From positions 1 through 64,000 of the forward strand of contig FOAY01000018.1 in NCBI GenBank assembly GCA_900109485.1: DNA of 64,000 nucleotides, written 5' to 3'. The position numbers and the translations under genes were made by a program. Positions 43,542-53,528 of the stretch are shown here, piece by piece. The DNA comes from Kosakonia sacchari (GTDB lineage Bacteria; Pseudomonadota; Gammaproteobacteria; Enterobacterales; Enterobacteriaceae). How positions within the stretch are numbered: the stretch's first letter is position 1; each line of letters opens with the position of its first letter. The notes beneath the pieces are model-generated. The model was not told where the DNA came from. It worked only from the letters and a program-made list of their open reading frames with translations, and did not search any database.

Positions 43542-44165
43542 ATGTCTAAACCGTATGTTCGTCTTGATAAAAATGATGCAGCCGTTCTGTTAGTTGATCA
43601 TCAAACGGGTTTGTTATCTCTGGTAAGAGATATTGAGCCGGACAAGTTCAAAAATAATGTTTTGGCATTAAGCGATCTCGCCAAATATTTCAAATTACCC
43701 ACGATTTTGACCACAAGTTTTGAAACCGGACCGAATGGCCCGCTGGTACCGGAACTTAAAGCGCAGTTCCCGGATGCGCCTTATATTGCCCGCCCGGGTA
43801 ACATAAATGCCTGGGATAACGAAGATTTCGTTAAGGCCGTCAAAGCAACCGGCAAGAAGCAGTTGATTATTGCCGGGGTGGTGACGGAAGTGTGCGTTGC
43901 TTTCCCGGCGTTATCCGCCATTGAAGAAGGGTATGACGTGTTTGTTATTACCGACGCTTCAGGAACATTCAATGAAATTACACGTCATTCCGCATGGGAT
44001 CGTATGTCCCAGGCTGGCGTGCAGTTGATGACATGGTTTGGCGCAGCCTGCGAATTACACCGCGACTGGCGTAATGATATTGAAGGTCTGGCAACGCTGT
44101 TTTCCAACCATATTCCTGATTACCGTAATCTGATGACCAGCTACGACAAGCTCACCGGCAAATAA
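43542..44165 (+). CDS. ycaC: YcaC-type isochorismatase-superfamily hydrolase
   Basis: 207 residues, nearly identical in my recollection to E. coli YcaC (208). Catalytic triad positions of the cysteine hydrolase fold are visible: Asp19 in LLVDHQ and Cys118 in GVVTEVCVAF, with a lysine near position 84-103. The true substrate of YcaC is not known. In E. coli ycaC lies far away near serS; here it is placed between dusA and a TraF-like gene, an accessory position. Transcribed alone with a hairpin after the stop. Confidence 0.88.
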   Translation: MSKPYVRLDKNDAAVLLVDHQTGLLSLVRDIEPDKFKNNVLALSDLAKYFKLPTILTTSFETGPNGPLVPELKAQFPDAPYIARPGNINAWDNEDFVKAVKATGKKQLIIAGVVTEVCVAFPALSAIEEGYDVFVITDASGTFNEITRHSAWDRMSQAGVQLMTWFGAACELHRDWRNDIEGLATLFSNHIPDYRNLMTSYDKLTGK

Positions 44166-44173
44166 GCGCCAAT

Positions 44174-44197
44174 AAAACCGGAGGCGCAATGCCTCCG
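44174..44197. terminator. Hairpin between ycaC and the TraF-like gene
   Basis: AACCGGAGGC-GCAAT-GCCTCCGGTT, a 10-bp perfect stem between two convergent genes. The flanking A/T tracts are short, so efficiency is uncertain. Confidence 0.7.
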
Positions 44198-44205
44198 GTT
44201 ACTCA

Positions 44206-45522
44206 TCAGAAAGTCACGCTAAGCTGTGCCCCGGCCCCCCAGGTTTCATCTTCACCCACCAGGCCCATCAGATCGATATGCACGCGGTTAAACGGCGCAA
44301 ATCCGACACCGCCGGTAAAGACGTTTTTATCATCCCCTTTGACATCCGCACGATAACCGGCACGCACCGCCAGCCAGCTCAATGGGCGAACTTCCGCGCC
44401 CACGCCGACATACTGGGAATTTTTCTCGCTCTTAAAACCTTTAGTCTCGGTTAAATCACCGTCGGCGCTCAGCGTCAGCAGGTCGTTATGCCATGCCGCA
44501 CCCGCCGTCACGACCGGGCTAATCTGGTAAGTATCTTTGTAGCTCACCATATCGCCCGTTCTGCCGTTGCGGATACGAATGTCTTTGGTATCAATGTCAC
44601 GGGAGATCAAGTTTGTACCGGTCAAACCGACCGTCACGTTCTCGCCGAAATCTGCAGCCAGGCCGACATCCACGTTGAAGCCGGTATCGTCGGTACGGTA
44701 GCGGCTGCTGTTCCAGTCGCTACTTTTGTAGTCATAAATCGACGCCGTGTAGTTGTAGACCCAGGTTTTCTGTAATTTTGGCGTCACGCCAACGGATAGC
44801 GGTACGCCGCCGACATCAAACTGGCGAGCCATCGCAATGCCGTAATCCGAGACGATAGCCGCGCGGCCTGAAGCGGTTGAGTTGAGGTTTTTGGTGATTT
44901 CGTCGCTGCCATCCGGCGATACCACCGCCTTTAGCGCTTCACTGGCGGCAACGGCGGTGCTGTTCTCAATACTGCGCAGGTAGTCAATATCCTGCTGATC
45001 GATTGCCGACGTGACGCGCGCATGGGCGTAAGCTTTCGTCACAAACGCCACGGAAAGGACATCGTTGGGAATACTTACCGCGATACCGGCGGCAGCTTTG
45101 GCCTGCGCTGTTTTCCCTCTCAGAAACTCCAGCTCGTTCGCCAAATCGCCTGCGGCACCCTGAAATTGCCTTACCGTACCGAGCGGATTAGCAATAATTT
45201 CCGCAGCGGTGAGGTTATCAATAACATCTTTGTAGCCATCGATTTTGTCATTGATGTTGTCGATCTCGTCGCGCAGATTATCTTTGTCGCTAATTTGCGC
45301 CTGTACGCTCGGCAGGATGACGGTAATATCATCATCGGGTTTTGCTTTTGCTAACAGTGCCGGGTTGATTAATGGCCCGCTGCCATAGTTCGCAGATGCA
45401 ACGCCCGTTCCCCCCATTGCATCATTACGAGCTTCTGCCCAGGTATTTGCTGCTCCTGCCTGATTTGCCACAAAAAAGGAGACAGCGATCGCGACCAGCG
45501 AAAGTTTACGTTTTTTTTCCAC
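44206..45522 (-). CDS. TraF-like outer-membrane beta-barrel protein
   Basis: 438 residues with a signal peptide about 1-24 (ends GAANT). After a short N-terminal part (AMGGTGVASANYGSGPLINP, as in FadL/TraF_2-type barrels) comes a helical coiled region (about 80-135), then many amphipathic strands, ending in the aromatic terminal strand QLSVTF typical of outer-membrane proteins. It matches the family annotated as conjugal transfer protein TraF (TraF_2), but there are no conjugation genes nearby, so the name is probably misleading. Function unknown. Confidence 0.75.
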   Translation of the reverse strand: MEKKRKLSLVAIAVSFFVANQAGAANTWAEARNDAMGGTGVASANYGSGPLINPALLAKAKPDDDITVILPSVQAQISDKDNLRDEIDNINDKIDGYKDVIDNLTAAEIIANPLGTVRQFQGAAGDLANELEFLRGKTAQAKAAAGIAVSIPNDVLSVAFVTKAYAHARVTSAIDQQDIDYLRSIENSTAVAASEALKAVVSPDGSDEITKNLNSTASGRAAIVSDYGIAMARQFDVGGVPLSVGVTPKLQKTWVYNYTASIYDYKSSDWNSSRYRTDDTGFNVDVGLAADFGENVTVGLTGTNLISRDIDTKDIRIRNGRTGDMVSYKDTYQISPVVTAGAAWHNDLLTLSADGDLTETKGFKSEKNSQYVGVGAEVRPLSWLAVRAGYRADVKGDDKNVFTGGVGFAPFNRVHIDLMGLVGEDETWGAGAQLSVTF

Positions 45523-45804
45523 AGTATGCGTCTCGTAGCCAGATGAGTTTTAAGCCTGTAAGTATTCGCACAAACAGGAATGCACTATTGCTGTGAATAA
45601 CGTAAGAAAATGGAGCTAAATTGCCGGGATACCCGTAAGCACCCGGACATTATTGTTTTAAGTGATGACCATCACTATTTATAGATGACGGAATCCATTT
45701 CGGGAAGCGATCCAGAGAAATGGAGATTACTGGCCACGATCTCGGCGTTTTCGACAGGACATGGTAAAGTGTATGGCTTGTATTTCCCCAACCGGAGAGC
45801 GCCG

Positions 45805-46320
45805 ATGGATAAGACCACTTCGCAAGAGATGTTAGCGCAGGCTGAAAAGCTGTGCGTGCAGCGCAACGTGCGCCTGACTCCCCAGCGTCTTGAAGTGTTG
45901 AGATTACTCAGCCTGCAACAAAGCGCCATCAGCGCGTACGATCTGCTCGATCTGCTGCGTGAAAGCGAACCGCAGGCCAAGCCGCCGACGGTGTACCGCG
46001 CTCTTGATTTCCTGCTGGAACAAGGGTTCGTACATAAAGTCGAATCAACAAACAGCTACGTGTTATGCCACCTTTTTGACCAGCCGACGCACACGTCCGC
46101 GATGTTTATCTGCGATCGCTGCGGTTCGGTAAAGGAAGAGCAGGCGGAAGGCGTGGAAGATATTATGCATGCGCTGGCGGCAAAGATGGGTTTTGCCCTG
46201 CGGCATAATGTGATTGAAGCTCACGGCTTATGTGCAGACTGTGTCGAAGTGGAGTCCTGCCGTCATCACGACCATTGCCACCATGACCACACCGTTCAGG
46301 TGAAGAAAAAGCCACGCTAA
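45805..46320 (+). CDS. zur: Zinc uptake regulator, Fur family
   Basis: 171 residues, as in E. coli Zur, from the ATG at 45805 with CCGGAGAG upstream. Winged helix RLTPQRLEVLRLLSLQQS, dimerisation domain with zinc-ligand cysteines CDRCGS and CADCVEVESC, and a His-rich tail RHHDHCHHDH. Zur with zinc represses zinc importer genes. The frame upstream of 45805 lacks a ribosome site. Confidence 0.95.
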   Translation: MDKTTSQEMLAQAEKLCVQRNVRLTPQRLEVLRLLSLQQSAISAYDLLDLLRESEPQAKPPTVYRALDFLLEQGFVHKVESTNSYVLCHLFDQPTHTSAMFICDRCGSVKEEQAEGVEDIMHALAAKMGFALRHNVIEAHGLCADCVEVESCRHHDHCHHDHTVQVKKKPR

Positions 46321-46428
46321 TCTTTGTTTGAGCGAAACGGTAGATAAAACAGCTGAAGGGGTGGTACGTCCTTGTACCTTCGGGCAGGGTAGCCTGTAGA
46401 GGGTTAGCACATTGAGGGGATTTGCAGG

Positions 46429-46638
46429 CTACCAGCGGTAGTCGTTACGCGTTTCCCAATCTGTAACTTCTTTCTCCGCCTGATCTTTGGCATAACCGTA
46501 ACGTTCCTGGATTTTACCCACCAGCTGGTCACGTTTACCTTCGATGATGGTCATATCATCATCGGTCAGTTTGCCCCATTTTTCTTTAACAGTGCCTTTG
46601 AACTGTTTCCAGTTACCGCCGACTTCGTCTTTATTCAT
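46429..46638 (-). CDS. yjbJ: YjbJ, CsbD-family stress protein
   Basis: 69 residues: MNKDEVGGNWKQFKGTVKEK, then GKIQERYGYAKDQAEKEVTD, the CsbD pattern. A small, abundant, hydrophilic protein of the general stress response with unknown molecular function. A GGAGTC ribosome site precedes it. Located between zur and dinF as in E. coli. Confidence 0.94.
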   Translation of the reverse strand: MNKDEVGGNWKQFKGTVKEKWGKLTDDDMTIIEGKRDQLVGKIQERYGYAKDQAEKEVTDWETRNDYRW

Positions 46639-46803
46639 CGTTGACTCCTTATCGTTCGGTTAAATAGGTAATCGTTCTGCTGAACGTACTGATTATTGTA
46701 GTTAAGGATTCCGGAAATCGATTTTTATTCGGAATCTTTAACCGTCACGATGGTTAAAAACAGCATAAGCGAGGCGAGGAAACAGGCAAAAAAACTGGCA
46801 ATA

Positions 46804-48138
46804 TCAGGAAGGATTCACATCGGAAAACCAGTTGCCGTTACGCCAGTGGCGACGCCACAGCCAGGCAAGCGTAAGCCCGCGCAGGGCGAGAAAGACGGTC
46901 AGCGACAGCCATAAACCGTGATTGCCCAACACCGGGACCGTCAGCAGCGTGACCGCGAACCCGGCGGCGGCAATCGCCATACTGTTACGCATCTCCGCTG
47001 CGCGCGTGGCACCGACAAACATGCCATCCAGCAAGTAGCACCACACGCCCACCAGCGGCAGAATCACCTGCCATAACAGGTAATGCCCGGCGAGCGTCTG
47101 CAGGGCAGGAAGCGAAGTCAGCAAGGCAATAATGTCATCACCTGCCAGCGCATAAATCGCCGCAAAGAACAGCGCCACCAGCCCGGCCTGGCGGCACGCC
47201 GCTCGCCAGACGTCCATCAACTGGCTGCCATCGCGCGCGCCGTAGGCCTGCCCGGAGTGCGCTTCGACCGCATAGGCAAAACCATCCAGCGCGTACGCTG
47301 TAAAGGTGAGAAACATCATCAGCACCGCGTTGGCAGCGACTATTTCGCCGCCAAGACGCGCGCCCAGCACGGTGATGGAACCAAAGCAGAGCTGCAAAAG
47401 CAGTGAGCGCAGCATGATATCGCGGTTAAGCGCTAATAAGCGCCGCATACCGCCGCGCCAGGCATTTTTCAGCACTGGCAGGGTGATACCGCGCATTACC
47501 AACACGCGGCGGACCATCAGCAGGCCGATGGCGAAAGTCGCATACTCAGCCACAACGGTGGCGAGCGCTGCCCCCTGCACATTCATGTGCAGGCCCATCA
47601 CCAGCCACAGGTCGAGCACAATGTTGAGGAGATTCCCCACCACCAGCAGGATCACCGGAGCACGGGCATACTGCACGCCCAGCAACCAGCCGAGCAACAC
47701 CAGATTTCCCAACGACGCTGGCGCACTCAGCCAGCGGATATCGAGAAAGCACCGCGCCTGCTCCAGCACGGCTTCGCTCCCGCCGGTAATGTGCAGCGCC
47801 AGATCGATGAGCGGCGTACGCAGCAGCATAATTAACACACCTGCCGACAGCGCCAGCAGCAGCGGCTGTACCAGCGCGCGCGCCAGCGCAGGTGCGTTTT
47901 TCGCGCCAAACGCCTGTGCCGTAAGACCGGTTGTGCTCATCCGCAAAAACAGCAGCAGCATAAACAAAAAGCTGGTTGCCGTTGCGCCGGTCGCCACGCC
48001 GCCGAGGTAAACAGGACTATCCAGGTGCCCGACCACGGCGGTATCCACCAGCCCCAGTAACGGAACAGTGATATTGGAGAAGATCATGGGCAGCGCAAGC
48101 CGCCACAGTGCTCTGTCAGATGCGTTCAGCAACGGCAT
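46804..48138 (-). CDS. dinF: DinF, MATE-family efflux protein
   Basis: 444 residues with 12 predicted membrane helices, start MPLLNASDRALWRLALPMIF and MATE motifs (GLVDTAVVGHLDSPVYLGGV; TGLTAQAFGAKN). It is 77 bp downstream of lexA on the same strand, so it is induced together with lexA in the SOS response. DinF is linked to export of oxidised or toxic compounds. Confidence 0.94.
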   Translation of the reverse strand: MPLLNASDRALWRLALPMIFSNITVPLLGLVDTAVVGHLDSPVYLGGVATGATATSFLFMLLLFLRMSTTGLTAQAFGAKNAPALARALVQPLLLALSAGVLIMLLRTPLIDLALHITGGSEAVLEQARCFLDIRWLSAPASLGNLVLLGWLLGVQYARAPVILLVVGNLLNIVLDLWLVMGLHMNVQGAALATVVAEYATFAIGLLMVRRVLVMRGITLPVLKNAWRGGMRRLLALNRDIMLRSLLLQLCFGSITVLGARLGGEIVAANAVLMMFLTFTAYALDGFAYAVEAHSGQAYGARDGSQLMDVWRAACRQAGLVALFFAAIYALAGDDIIALLTSLPALQTLAGHYLLWQVILPLVGVWCYLLDGMFVGATRAAEMRNSMAIAAAGFAVTLLTVPVLGNHGLWLSLTVFLALRGLTLAWLWRRHWRNGNWFSDVNPS

Positions 48139-48215
48139 GGCAGTGTCGAATCAACGGGGAAAAATCGTATTACGCAGCGCCACGGTGTTTTGTGTCGCTG
48201 CGAAAAGAACAGGCG

Positions 48216-48830
48216 TTAGAGCCAGGTACCATTACGGATGACGCCAACCGCCAGCCCTTCAATGGTGAAGTTTTGATCGCGCAGATCGACGACGATCGGG
48301 GAAAACTCGCTGTTTTCCGGCAGCAGTTCGACGGTGTTACCCTGTTTTTTCAGACGTTTCACGGTAACTTCATCATCAATACGTGCGACGACCACCTGGC
48401 CGTTACGCACGTCCTGCGTTTTATGCACTGCGAGCAGGTCGCCGTCCATAATACCGATGTCTTTCATCGACATACCGCTAACGCGCAGCAGGAAATCCGC
48501 ATGAGGTTTGAAGAGATCGGGATCGACTTGGTAGTGACCCTCGATATGCTGTTGCGCCAGCAGCGGTTCACCCGCAGCAACGCGACCAATCAGCGGTAAA
48601 CCGATATCCTCTTCTTCTTCCAGCAGCAGACGCAGACCACGCGATGCGCCGGAGACAATTTCGATAACCCCTTTACGCGCAAGCGCTTTCAGGTGTTCTT
48701 CAGCTGCATTTGGGGAACGGAACCCCAATTGCTGTGCGATTTCCGCACGCGTTGGTGGCATACCGGTTTGGGTGATGCGATCGCGGATGAGATCGAATAC
48801 CTCCTGCTGCCTGGCCGTTAATGCTTTCAT
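48216..48830 (-). CDS. lexA: SOS repressor LexA
   Basis: 204 residues, two more than E. coli LexA owing to an insertion in the acidic hinge ([13 protein letters not shown]). Winged helix-turn-helix 1-70; self-cleavage site Ala86-Gly87 (VAAGEP); catalytic Ser121 and Lys158. RecA-stimulated self-cleavage derepresses SOS genes. Two LexA boxes lie directly upstream. Confidence 0.97.
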   Translation of the reverse strand: MKALTARQQEVFDLIRDRITQTGMPPTRAEIAQQLGFRSPNAAEEHLKALARKGVIEIVSGASRGLRLLLEEEEDIGLPLIGRVAAGEPLLAQQHIEGHYQVDPDLFKPHADFLLRVSGMSMKDIGIMDGDLLAVHKTQDVRNGQVVVARIDDEVTVKRLKKQGNTVELLPENSEFSPIVVDLRDQNFTIEGLAVGVIRNGTWL

Positions 48831-48838
48831 CCCGCCCC

Positions 48839-48875
48839 CTGGGTGTATATACAGTTATGCTGTGAGTATATACAG
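48839..48875 (-). promoter_or_regulatory. Two LexA boxes of the lexA-dinF promoter
   Basis: 16-bp boxes at 48839-48854 (CTGGGTGTATATACAG) and 48860-48875 (CTGTGAGTATATACAG), 21 bp apart, both matching CTG-N10-CAG. This is the autoregulatory arrangement known from E. coli. Confidence 0.93.
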
Positions 48876-48938
48876 TCAAAGGCGATTTTGGAACCAAATT
48901 TAAGCAAAAAACCAGGGTGTTATCGATTTCTGGAAGCG

Positions 48939-49307
48939 TTATCGAAAATGCGACCAGAGAAGCGAGATCCAGGTAAACAGCGCCAGCAGGATCGACATCA
49001 GCACTGCCGCCGATCCCATATCCTTCGCCCGACCGGAAAGCTCATGAAATTCAGAACCAATTCGGTCTACGACAGCTTCAATTGCACTATTTAGGATTTC
49101 AACAATCATTACTAGCGACACCGAGCTAATCAGCAGCACCCGTGTGACCGTGTCAATGTCCAGCCAGCAAGCAATAATGATAGCGAAAACAACGGCTACC
49201 AGCTCCTGGCGGAAGGCGGCTTCATTGATCCATGCAGCGCGAACGCCCTTCCATGAGTAACCTGCTGCTTTAATGATTCGGGTAATTCCGGTGGTATTAT
49301 TGGCCAT
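48939..49307 (-). CDS. dgkA: Diacylglycerol kinase (prokaryotic type)
   Basis: 122 residues, the same as E. coli DgkA. Three membrane helices; conserved KGVRAAWINEAAFRQE, VEILNSAIEAVVDRIG and SAAVLMSI. It phosphorylates diacylglycerol to phosphatidic acid at the inner membrane, recycling lipid. It is divergent from plsB, with which it shares phospholipid metabolism. Confidence 0.96.
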   Translation of the reverse strand: MANNTTGITRIIKAAGYSWKGVRAAWINEAAFRQELVAVVFAIIIACWLDIDTVTRVLLISSVSLVMIVEILNSAIEAVVDRIGSEFHELSGRAKDMGSAAVLMSILLALFTWISLLWSHFR

Positions 49308-49439
49308 GAAAAGAACCTTTTTATGTAATAAACGTCAATGTCTACATCAGCGTACTGAGGTACAACAGAAATTACGTGCGCTTTCTGATATTCTTGCGGC
49401 GCAATGGCACTATTATTAACCAGAGGCTTTTCATCTTTT

Positions 49440-51863
49440 ATGTCCGGTTGGCCACGAATTTACTACAAATTACTGAATTTACCATTAAGTGTACTGGTAA
49501 AGAGTAAATCGATACCTGCAGAACCTGCACAGGAACTGGGTCTCGATACTTCACGTCCTATTATGTACGTGCTGCCTTATAACTCTAAGGCAGATTTGAT
49601 GACGTTACGCGCTCAGTGTCTGGCGCACGAACTGCCCGATCCCCTGGAACCCCTGGAAATCGACGGCGTATTGCTGCCGCGTTTCGTGTTCATTCATGGC
49701 GGTCCGCGCGTGTTTACCTATTACACGCCGAAAGAAGAGTCCATCAAACTGTTCCACGACTACCTGGATTTACACCGCAGCCATCCGGATCTGGATGTGC
49801 AAATGGTTCCGGTATCGGTAATGTTTGGCCGCTCCCCAGGGCGTGAGAAAGGCGAGATTAATCCGCCGCTGCGCATGCTGAACGGCATCCAGAAATTCTT
49901 CGCTATCTCCTGGCTCGGCCGCGATAGCTTTGTGCGCTTCTCGCCGCCCGTCTCCCTGCGCCGCATGGCGACCGAGCACGGCACCGATAAAATTATCGCG
50001 CAGAAACTGGCGCGCGTGGCGCGTATGCACTTCGCGCGACAGCGTCTGGCCGCCGTTGGGCCGCGTCTGCCGGCGCGTCAGGATCTGTTCAATAAACTGC
50101 TCTCTTCGAAAGCGATTGCCCGTGCGGTCGAAGACGAAGCGCGCAGCAAAAAAATCTCTCACGACAAAGCGCAGCAAAACGCTATCGCGCTGATGGAAGA
50201 GATTGCCGCCAACTTCTCGTACGAGATGATCCGTCTGACCGACCGTATCCTCGGTTTTACCTGGAACCGTCTCTATCAGGGGATCAACGTGCACAACGCC
50301 GAACGCGTGCGCCAGCTTGCGCACGACGGCCACGAGATTGTCTATGTGCCCTGCCACCGCAGCCACATGGACTATCTGCTGCTCTCGTATGTGCTCTATC
50401 ACCAGGGGCTGGTGCCGCCGCACATTGCCGCAGGCATCAACCTGAACTTCTGGCCCGCCGGGCCGATTTTCCGCCGTCTGGGCGCCTTCTTTATTCGCCG
50501 TACCTTTAAAGGCAACAAACTCTACTCCACCGTGTTCCGCGAATATCTGGGCGAACTGTTCAGCCGCGGTTATTCGGTCGAGTATTTCGTCGAGGGCGGT
50601 CGTTCACGTACCGGGCGTTTGCTGGATCCGAAAACCGGTACGCTGTCGATGACCATCCAGGCGATGCTGCGCGGCGGTACGCGCCCCATCACGCTGGTGC
50701 CGATTTATATCGGTTATGAGCATGTGATGGAGGTCGGTACCTATGCGAAAGAGCTGCGCGGCGCAACCAAAGAGAAAGAGAGCCTGCTGCAGATGGTGCG
50801 CGGGCTGAGCAAGCTGCGTAACCTGGGGCAAGGTTATGTGAACTTCGGTGAACCCATTCCGCTGATGAACTACCTGAACCATCACGTTCCGGAGTGGCGC
50901 GAATCTATCGATCCAATCGAAGCGATTCGCCCGGCATGGCTGACGCCGACGGTGAATAACATTGCCGCCGATTTGATGGTTCGCATTAACAATGCCGGTG
51001 CGGCCAACGCCATGAACCTGTGCTGTACGGCGCTGCTGGCATCGCGCCAGCGTTCGTTGACGCGCGAGCAGTTAACCGAACAAATCAGTTGCTACCTCGA
51101 ACTGATGCGCAATGTGCCTTACTCGCCGGATTCAACAACGCCTGCCGCCAGCGCGGACGCGCTTATCGACCACGCGTTGCAGATGAACAAGTTCGAAGTC
51201 GAGAAAGACACCATCGGCGATATCATTATTCTGCCGCGCGAGCAGGCAGTGTTGATGACGTATTACCGCAACAACATCGCCCATATGCTGATGCTGCCGT
51301 CGCTGATGGCGGCGATCGTGACCCAACATCGCGCCATCTCCCGTAGCGATATTCTGCGCCACGTTGAGCTGCTTTATCCGCTGCTGAAAGCCGAGCTGTT
51401 CCTGCGCTGGGAAAAAGCCGAGCTGGCGGAAGTGCTGGAAAACCTGACGCAAGAACTGCTGCGCCAGAGCTTAATTACCGTCAAAGACGATCGTCTGAGC
51501 ATCAACCCGGCCCATTCGCGGACACTGCAACTGCTGGCCGCCGGTGCGCGCGAGACATTACAGCGCTATGCCATCACCTTCTGGCTGCTTGGCAATACGC
51601 CATCAATGAACCGCAGCACGCTGGAAAAAGAGAGCCGCACGCTGGCGCAACGCCTGTCAGTGCTGCACGGCATCAACGCGCCGGAATTCTTCGACAAAGC
51701 GGTATTCTCCACGCTGGTGTTAACGCTGCGTGATGAAGGGTATATCAGCGACAGCGGCGATGCAGACCCGACGCGAACGCTGGGCGTTTACCAGATGCTG
51801 GCAGACTTGATAACGTCGGATGTGCGTCTGACGATTGAAAGCGCGACGCAAGCGGAAGTGTAA
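49440..51863 (+). CDS. plsB: Glycerol-3-phosphate acyltransferase
   Basis: 807 residues from the ATG at 49440 ([20 protein letters not shown]), the same length as E. coli PlsB; an in-frame ATG at 49404 would add 12 residues. The acyltransferase block I is [10 protein letters not shown] (HX4D), followed by [17 protein letters not shown] and the glycerol-3-phosphate site. It makes lysophosphatidic acid, the first step in phospholipid synthesis, at the inner membrane. REP repeats lie directly after the stop. Confidence 0.96.
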   Translation: MSGWPRIYYKLLNLPLSVLVKSKSIPAEPAQELGLDTSRPIMYVLPYNSKADLMTLRAQCLAHELPDPLEPLEIDGVLLPRFVFIHGGPRVFTYYTPKEESIKLFHDYLDLHRSHPDLDVQMVPVSVMFGRSPGREKGEINPPLRMLNGIQKFFAISWLGRDSFVRFSPPVSLRRMATEHGTDKIIAQKLARVARMHFARQRLAAVGPRLPARQDLFNKLLSSKAIARAVEDEARSKKISHDKAQQNAIALMEEIAANFSYEMIRLTDRILGFTWNRLYQGINVHNAERVRQLAHDGHEIVYVPCHRSHMDYLLLSYVLYHQGLVPPHIAAGINLNFWPAGPIFRRLGAFFIRRTFKGNKLYSTVFREYLGELFSRGYSVEYFVEGGRSRTGRLLDPKTGTLSMTIQAMLRGGTRPITLVPIYIGYEHVMEVGTYAKELRGATKEKESLLQMVRGLSKLRNLGQGYVNFGEPIPLMNYLNHHVPEWRESIDPIEAIRPAWLTPTVNNIAADLMVRINNAGAANAMNLCCTALLASRQRSLTREQLTEQISCYLELMRNVPYSPDSTTPAASADALIDHALQMNKFEVEKDTIGDIIILPREQAVLMTYYRNNIAHMLMLPSLMAAIVTQHRAISRSDILRHVELLYPLLKAELFLRWEKAELAEVLENLTQELLRQSLITVKDDRLSINPAHSRTLQLLAAGARETLQRYAITFWLLGNTPSMNRSTLEKESRTLAQRLSVLHGINAPEFFDKAVFSTLVLTLRDEGYISDSGDADPTRTLGVYQMLADLITSDVRLTIESATQAEV

Positions 51864-51878
51864 ACCGGGAAAGTAACC

Positions 51879-51957
51879 GCCGGATATCGCTTGCGCTTAT
51901 CCGGCCTGTGGGATGAGATAACCTCGCAGGCCGGATAACGTGCAGCCGCATCCGGCA
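51879..51957. repeat. Pair of REP-like palindromes (BIME) between plsB and ubiA
   Basis: GCCGGATATCGCTTGCGC... with complement ...TTATCCGGCC at 51879-51906, and a second unit GCAGGCCGGATAACGTGCAG... ending CATCCGGCA at 51926-51957 in inverted orientation. They lie between convergent genes, the usual place for such elements, where they stabilise mRNA ends or bind gyrase or IHF. Confidence 0.85.
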
Positions 51958-51967
51958 GTTTTTAGAT

Positions 51968-52837
51968 TCAGTGCAGGTAACTAAAAGCCAGCCCTAAAAA
52001 CAGCACCAGCCCCACATAGTTGTTGTTCATAAATGCTTTAAAACAGGCGTCGCGTTCGCGCCCCGCAATCAATATCTGTTGATAAACAAACAGCGCGCCC
52101 GCCACCAGTACCGCAGCGTAATACGCCCAGCCCAGCCCGTTCAGCCAGCCAATGGACGCCATCAGCGCCAGCACGGCAACCTGCAAAATACCGATAATCA
52201 GCTTGTCGTAACGACCAAACAAAATCGCCGTCGACTTGATGCCAATCTTCACATCATCATCACGATCAACCATGGCGTACTGGGTATCGTAGGCCACCGC
52301 CCACAGGATATTGGCGAAAAACATGGTCCAGCAGCTTAGCGGTACAGATTCGCTGACGGCGGCAAACGCCATCGGAATTGACCAGCCGAATGCCGCGCCG
52401 AGCACCACCTGCGGCAGATGCGTGTAGCGCTTCATGAATGGATAAACCCACGCCAGCGCCAGCGCCGCCACCGAAAGCAGGATGGTCATCATATTCAGCG
52501 TCAGCACCAGCGCAAAGGCCAGCAGCACCAGAACAACAAACAACACCCGCGCTTCATTTTCCGTGACCGCGCCGCTGGGCATCGGTCGGTTTGCCGTGCG
52601 TTTTACATGCCCGTCGAATTTGCGATCCGCGTAATCATTCACCACGCAGCCCGCCGCGCGCATCAGCCAGACGCCCGCAACAAACACCAGTAAGATCCAC
52701 AGCGGCGGTACACCTGGCGTTGCAACCCATAACGCCCAGAGCGTTGGCCACAACAGCAGTAACGCGCCAATCGGTTTGTCCGTACGCATAAGCCTGTGAA
52801 AGGCTAACAACTTAGTCTGCGTGAGACTCCACTCCAT
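51968..52837 (-). CDS. ubiA: 4-hydroxybenzoate octaprenyltransferase
   Basis: 289 residues (E. coli 290), about nine membrane helices. The prenyl-diphosphate binding motif [19 protein letters not shown] and the second Asp-rich motif [20 protein letters not shown] are present. It attaches the polyprenyl chain to 4-hydroxybenzoate in ubiquinone synthesis. It follows ubiC by 12 bp. Confidence 0.96.
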   Translation of the reverse strand: MEWSLTQTKLLAFHRLMRTDKPIGALLLLWPTLWALWVATPGVPPLWILLVFVAGVWLMRAAGCVVNDYADRKFDGHVKRTANRPMPSGAVTENEARVLFVVLVLLAFALVLTLNMMTILLSVAALALAWVYPFMKRYTHLPQVVLGAAFGWSIPMAFAAVSESVPLSCWTMFFANILWAVAYDTQYAMVDRDDDVKIGIKSTAILFGRYDKLIIGILQVAVLALMASIGWLNGLGWAYYAAVLVAGALFVYQQILIAGRERDACFKAFMNNNYVGLVLFLGLAFSYLH

Positions 52838-52849
52838 TCTATTTTCCTC

Positions 52850-53347
52850 TTAGTACAGCGGCGACGCAGGCAAAAACAGTTCTGTAAGCATCAAGGGTTT
52901 CCCCCCCAAACGCAGGCGGGAACGCCGTCCCCACAACTGCTCATAACGGCCAATATCAATAAAATCACGCGTAAGCGTTGAAGAGGTAAAGAGATATCGC
53001 CCAAGCGGTGTATTGCCCAGCCGTTGCAGCGCCATTTCCGGACCGCTCAGGGTCGATTCCGGCACGACAGTGCGCCCGGCAAGCCAGGGTTCACCATCTG
53101 CACAAAGGATAATCTCCCGCAACCAGTAACGCGCCTCTTCCGGTAAATGTGCACGTTCGGGCGCAATCTCGTCCGCCGTGACAAAGCCTTCCTGAATCAA
53201 TGTGACGCTGACTTTTTTACCTTGCTGCTCAAAACGTTTGGTCATGGAATCTTCCAGCAACAGCCAGTCCAGCAGTTGCGGTTCCAGTTCGGGTATTGCG
53301 TCTACATAGCGCAGCGCACGCAATTGCGTAAGCGCAGGGTGTGACAT
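52850..53347 (-). CDS. ubiC: Chorismate pyruvate-lyase
   Basis: 165 residues, as in E. coli. Conserved [32 protein letters not shown] and the C-terminal [20 protein letters not shown]. It converts chorismate to 4-hydroxybenzoate, the first committed ubiquinone step, feeding UbiA encoded next to it. It shares chorismate as substrate with the secreted mutase at 30778, but in the cytoplasm. Confidence 0.96.
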   Translation of the reverse strand: MSHPALTQLRALRYVDAIPELEPQLLDWLLLEDSMTKRFEQQGKKVSVTLIQEGFVTADEIAPERAHLPEEARYWLREIILCADGEPWLAGRTVVPESTLSGPEMALQRLGNTPLGRYLFTSSTLTRDFIDIGRYEQLWGRRSRLRLGGKPLMLTELFLPASPLY

Positions 53348-53528
53348 GCCTTACTCTCCGGTACATAACGTAGCAATAGTGTATCGCAGAACAAGCAGGC
53401 TGGTGCGGGGAAACTTCAAACGGTTTTCATCAGCGCAACAGATGCGCAACAGCGCGCATCTGCGCCGGAAAAAGGGTGCGCCAGGCGACGCACCAGTTAC
53501 TGCAAAATATCGGCAGTGCGGGGATGGG

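Noticed and set aside
44206-45522. Part of a conjugative transfer region, because of the TraF-like match
   Set aside because: No other transfer, relaxase or pilus gene is near; the protein looks like a stand-alone outer-membrane barrel.
46360-46400. Small RNA candidate between zur and yjbJ
   Set aside because: A weak GTAC-centred hairpin is visible, but there is no promoter-terminator pair to support an RNA gene.
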